Shown here in pieces: positions 41,186 to 43,301 of a stretch of 43,301 bases of DNA. Position numbers and translations under genes: made by a program. Source of the stretch: Hortaea werneckii (lineage: Eukaryota > Ascomycota > Dothideomycetes > Mycosphaerellales > Teratosphaeriaceae); assembly GCA_037044905.1 (NCBI GenBank), contig JBAOKB010000057.1, positions 1 to 43,301 of the forward strand, written 5' to 3'. Numbering within the stretch: position 1 is the first letter of the stretch; each line of letters starts with the position of its first letter. The notes under the pieces were generated by a model that did no database searches, had not been told where the DNA came from, and saw only the letters and a program-made list of their open reading frames with translations.

Positions 41186-41996
41186 GCGAGCTATTGTTTT
41201 TGCAAATTTTTGCACCCTCGGCCGTTTGATGTGAGCTTTGTTTTGACCAGTGTGAAATGCAAACAGGATTACGAATCCATCATTATTACATACTATGTAG
41301 TCTTTTGCAACGGATCTCATTGGTAATGAGCAGATGATCGGTGAGGATATAATAAATCGCTCGCTGTTCGTGCAGTGAGCTGCGTGTGCCTTTACTGTCA
41401 CACTTTTAAGGAGAAAACACGGGCGAGTCTGAAATCTTTATTCTGGAGGAGACAAACGTATGCAGATCGCAGGATTATCACAATCCTTAGATGTGCGACT
41501 CATTCTCCGGCCTGGAGCTTACATCTGCTTGTGCAATATTCAAATTACTCGAGGCTTCTCGGTGTGCAGTATACGGCTCCCGGCGAAGCTAATTACATTG
41601 ATTGTCGCGTGTAATCGTCGCTACTGTTCTCCAATGTACAAGCAAAGGCGCGCTTGCGTTCACGTTCAACGACCTCCCACTTTTGTACTGCGATTCGTTG
41701 GCTGTTTTGTTCAGTGCCAACTATTGTGACATCGCTGCTGCCAACATCTTCACGTGCAAGACCCTGTCGGACCCCACTTGGATCAAGTCCGGGGTGCCGT
41801 TCGAGACCCTACCGGTGATAGTACGCGGCTGAGCAATCTATGCCAGACAATCGAACCCCTCCGTTTATACCACCATAATCTTTATTCAGAACAACGTCCG
41901 CAACGACTCTCTACACCGGTAACATCACATTTTGCTTCGTCCCGATCGACCAGCCTACGTCCTGCCCACCCCGCTGCACCCAAGCCTGCCCCGATC
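41186..41996. other. Promoter and leader of the CaM kinase gene
   Basis: An 811 bp stretch between the tRNA and the kinase ATG with no coding exon recognised. The kinase frame stays open back to about 41754 but without an ATG. The tRNA lies inside the divergent interval between the App1-like and kinase genes. Confidence 0.55.
41197..41201 (+). terminator. RNA polymerase III terminator of the tRNA-Cys gene
   Basis: TTTTT begins 12 bases after the tRNA 3' end, as expected for Pol III termination; a second T run follows at 41206-41211. Confidence 0.75.
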
Positions 41997-43293
41997 ATGG
42001 CCTCCCAAGGCCAACAACCACAGCCCCAGATACAGCCTTGTCGCTACAAGACCGGCAAGACGCTCGGCGCTGGTTCCTACAGTGTGGTCAAAGAATGTGT
42101 ACATATCGACACCGGCCGGTACTATGCTGCAAAGGTCATCAACAAGCGGTTGATGGCCGGCAGGGAGCATATGGTCCGAAACGAGATAGCAGTTCTGAAG
42201 AGGGTCAGTATGGGCCATCAGAACATTTTAACGCTTGTCGACTATTTCGAAACAATGAACAACCGTACGTCATAGCCAGAGTCAGCATAGGCCTGGATGA
42301 TAGCTATGGAGGGAGAGAAATGCTGACACGGTTGTAGTGTACCTCGTGACAGACCTAGCTCTGGGAGGCGAGCTATTTGACCGCATTTGCCGTAAGGGCT
42401 CATACTACGAATCTGATGCCGCAGACCTCATCCGCGCTACACTGTCCGCCGTTGCCTATCTCCACGACCACGGTATTGTGCACCGCGACCTAAAGCCCGA
42501 GAACCTGCTCTTCCGAACGCCTGAAGACAACGCCGACCTCATGATTGCCGATTTCGGTCTTTCCCGGATCATGGATGAGGAGCAATTTCACGTTCTCACC
42601 ACTACATGCGGTACGCCGGGATACATGGCTCCAGAGATCTTCAAGAAGAGCGGACATGGCAAGCCAGTAGATGTGTGGGCGATTGGCGTCATCAGCTACT
42701 TCTTACTGTGTGGTTACACGCCATTCGACCGAGACAGTAACTTGGAAGAGATGCAGGCTATTCTCGTCGCAGACTATTCGTTTACGCCAATGGAGTATTG
42801 GAGAGGCGTGAGCTTAACGGCGAGACAATTCATCAAGAAGTGTCTGACAATTGACCCAACGAAGAGAATGACTGCGCACGAGGCACTTTCACATCCATGG
42901 ATTGCCGGACCTGAGTCTGGAAGGGGCGAGGAGGACCTGTTGCCAACTGTGAAGAAGAACTTCAATGCCCGGAGAACACTGCACAAGGCCATTGATACTG
43001 TCCGTGCCATTAACCAGCTAAGAGCAGGCGGTATGGGCATGATGGATGGCGCGCTTTCGAAGCAGCCAAGCCGGGTAAACGACCAGGTGGAAAACAGCAA
43101 ACCGAAAGACGAAGGCGACGTGCATGCGGACGGCCAAATGGACGTCGACATGAAAGATGCAGACAGCGGTGCCATGGACCCGCGAGGGAATGGTATGGGT
43201 CAGAGCGAGGCACAGATCGAAGAGCAGAAGAGACGAATCAATGCTACACAACAAGGATTATGGGAGAACAGAGGAAACGCACAGGCAGCCTAG
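41997..43293 (+). CDS. Calcium/calmodulin-dependent protein kinase (CaMK I/CMK type)
   Basis: Two exons, 41997-42264 and 42338-43293 (73-nt intron with CTGAC branch), giving 407 aa from ATG 41997 (MASQGQQPQP). The kinase domain starts at about residue 17: Gly loop LGAGSYSVV (23-31), catalytic Lys46 (AAKVI), HRDLKPEN (Asp140), DFG Asp161, activation loop TTTCGTPGYMAPE and DVWAIGVISYFLLCGYTPF. The Thr before CGTPG is the CaMKK target site in CaMKI. After the domain, VKKNFNARRTLHKAIDTVRA (about 300-320) is a basic amphipathic stretch that fits the autoinhibitory/calmodulin-binding segment. The tail is Asp/Lys/Gln-rich. The family matches yeast Cmk1/2 and Aspergillus CmkA, cytosolic Ser/Thr kinases in Ca2+ signalling, stress response and cell cycle. 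Catalytic residues are intact. Confidence 0.94.
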
Positions 43294-43301
43294 GAGGATG
43301 C

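Noticed and set aside
1..43301. CRISPR array, biosynthetic cluster, transposon or viral insertion
   Set aside because: No spaced direct repeats, no backbone synthase genes, no transposase, integrase or polymerase domains, and no terminal repeats were seen.

Overview
This window is nuclear DNA from a filamentous ascomycete (Pezizomycotina). The genes carry short introns (51-300 nt, mostly 50-130) with GT..AG ends and CTAAC/CTGAC-type branch points. The encoded proteins are fungal in type, and a nuclear tRNA-Cys has its own short intron. A Dothideomycete is my best guess from the general look of the genes, but the window contains nothing that proves the class.

Left part (1-24.5 kb): a gene-dense housekeeping block. 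After the 5' end of a putative FAD-dependent oxidase (prenylcysteine-oxidase-like, cut by the window edge) come four successive head-to-head pairs: SPT small subunit / SMC4 condensin; prefoldin subunit 6 / VPS4 ATPase; an FBXO21-type F-box+YccV protein / a long SEC14-like lipid transfer protein; and mitochondrial ribosomal protein mL49 (IMG2) / translation factor eIF3e. A secreted GMC oxidoreductase then opens a run of minus-strand genes.

Middle part (24.5-34.8 kb): gene-poor. The only convincing gene is a Gln/Asn-rich fungal protein of unknown function (28289-29760). About 3.7 kb on one side and 5 kb on the other hold no gene I can defend. There are some weak coding-like fragments and a small cluster of TGACGT sites.

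Right part (34.8-43.3 kb): a nuclear-looking protein with two copies of a fungal Myb-like/HTH repeat and an apparent frameshift; SmD1 (spliceosome); Pkr1 (V-ATPase assembly); an App1-like phosphatidate phosphatase; an intron-containing tRNA-Cys(GCA); and a Ca2+/calmodulin-dependent protein kinase that ends just inside the window.

The genes do not form a biosynthetic cluster or a defence system. They serve chromosome condensation, chaperoning, ESCRT recycling, sphingolipid and phospholipid metabolism, translation, splicing and signalling. The most notable points are the unbroken series of divergent pairs, the long strand-biased poly-C tracts in the convergent spacers, the apparent frameshift in the two-repeat Myb-like gene, and a SEC14-like gene whose last splice donor overlaps an in-frame stop codon.
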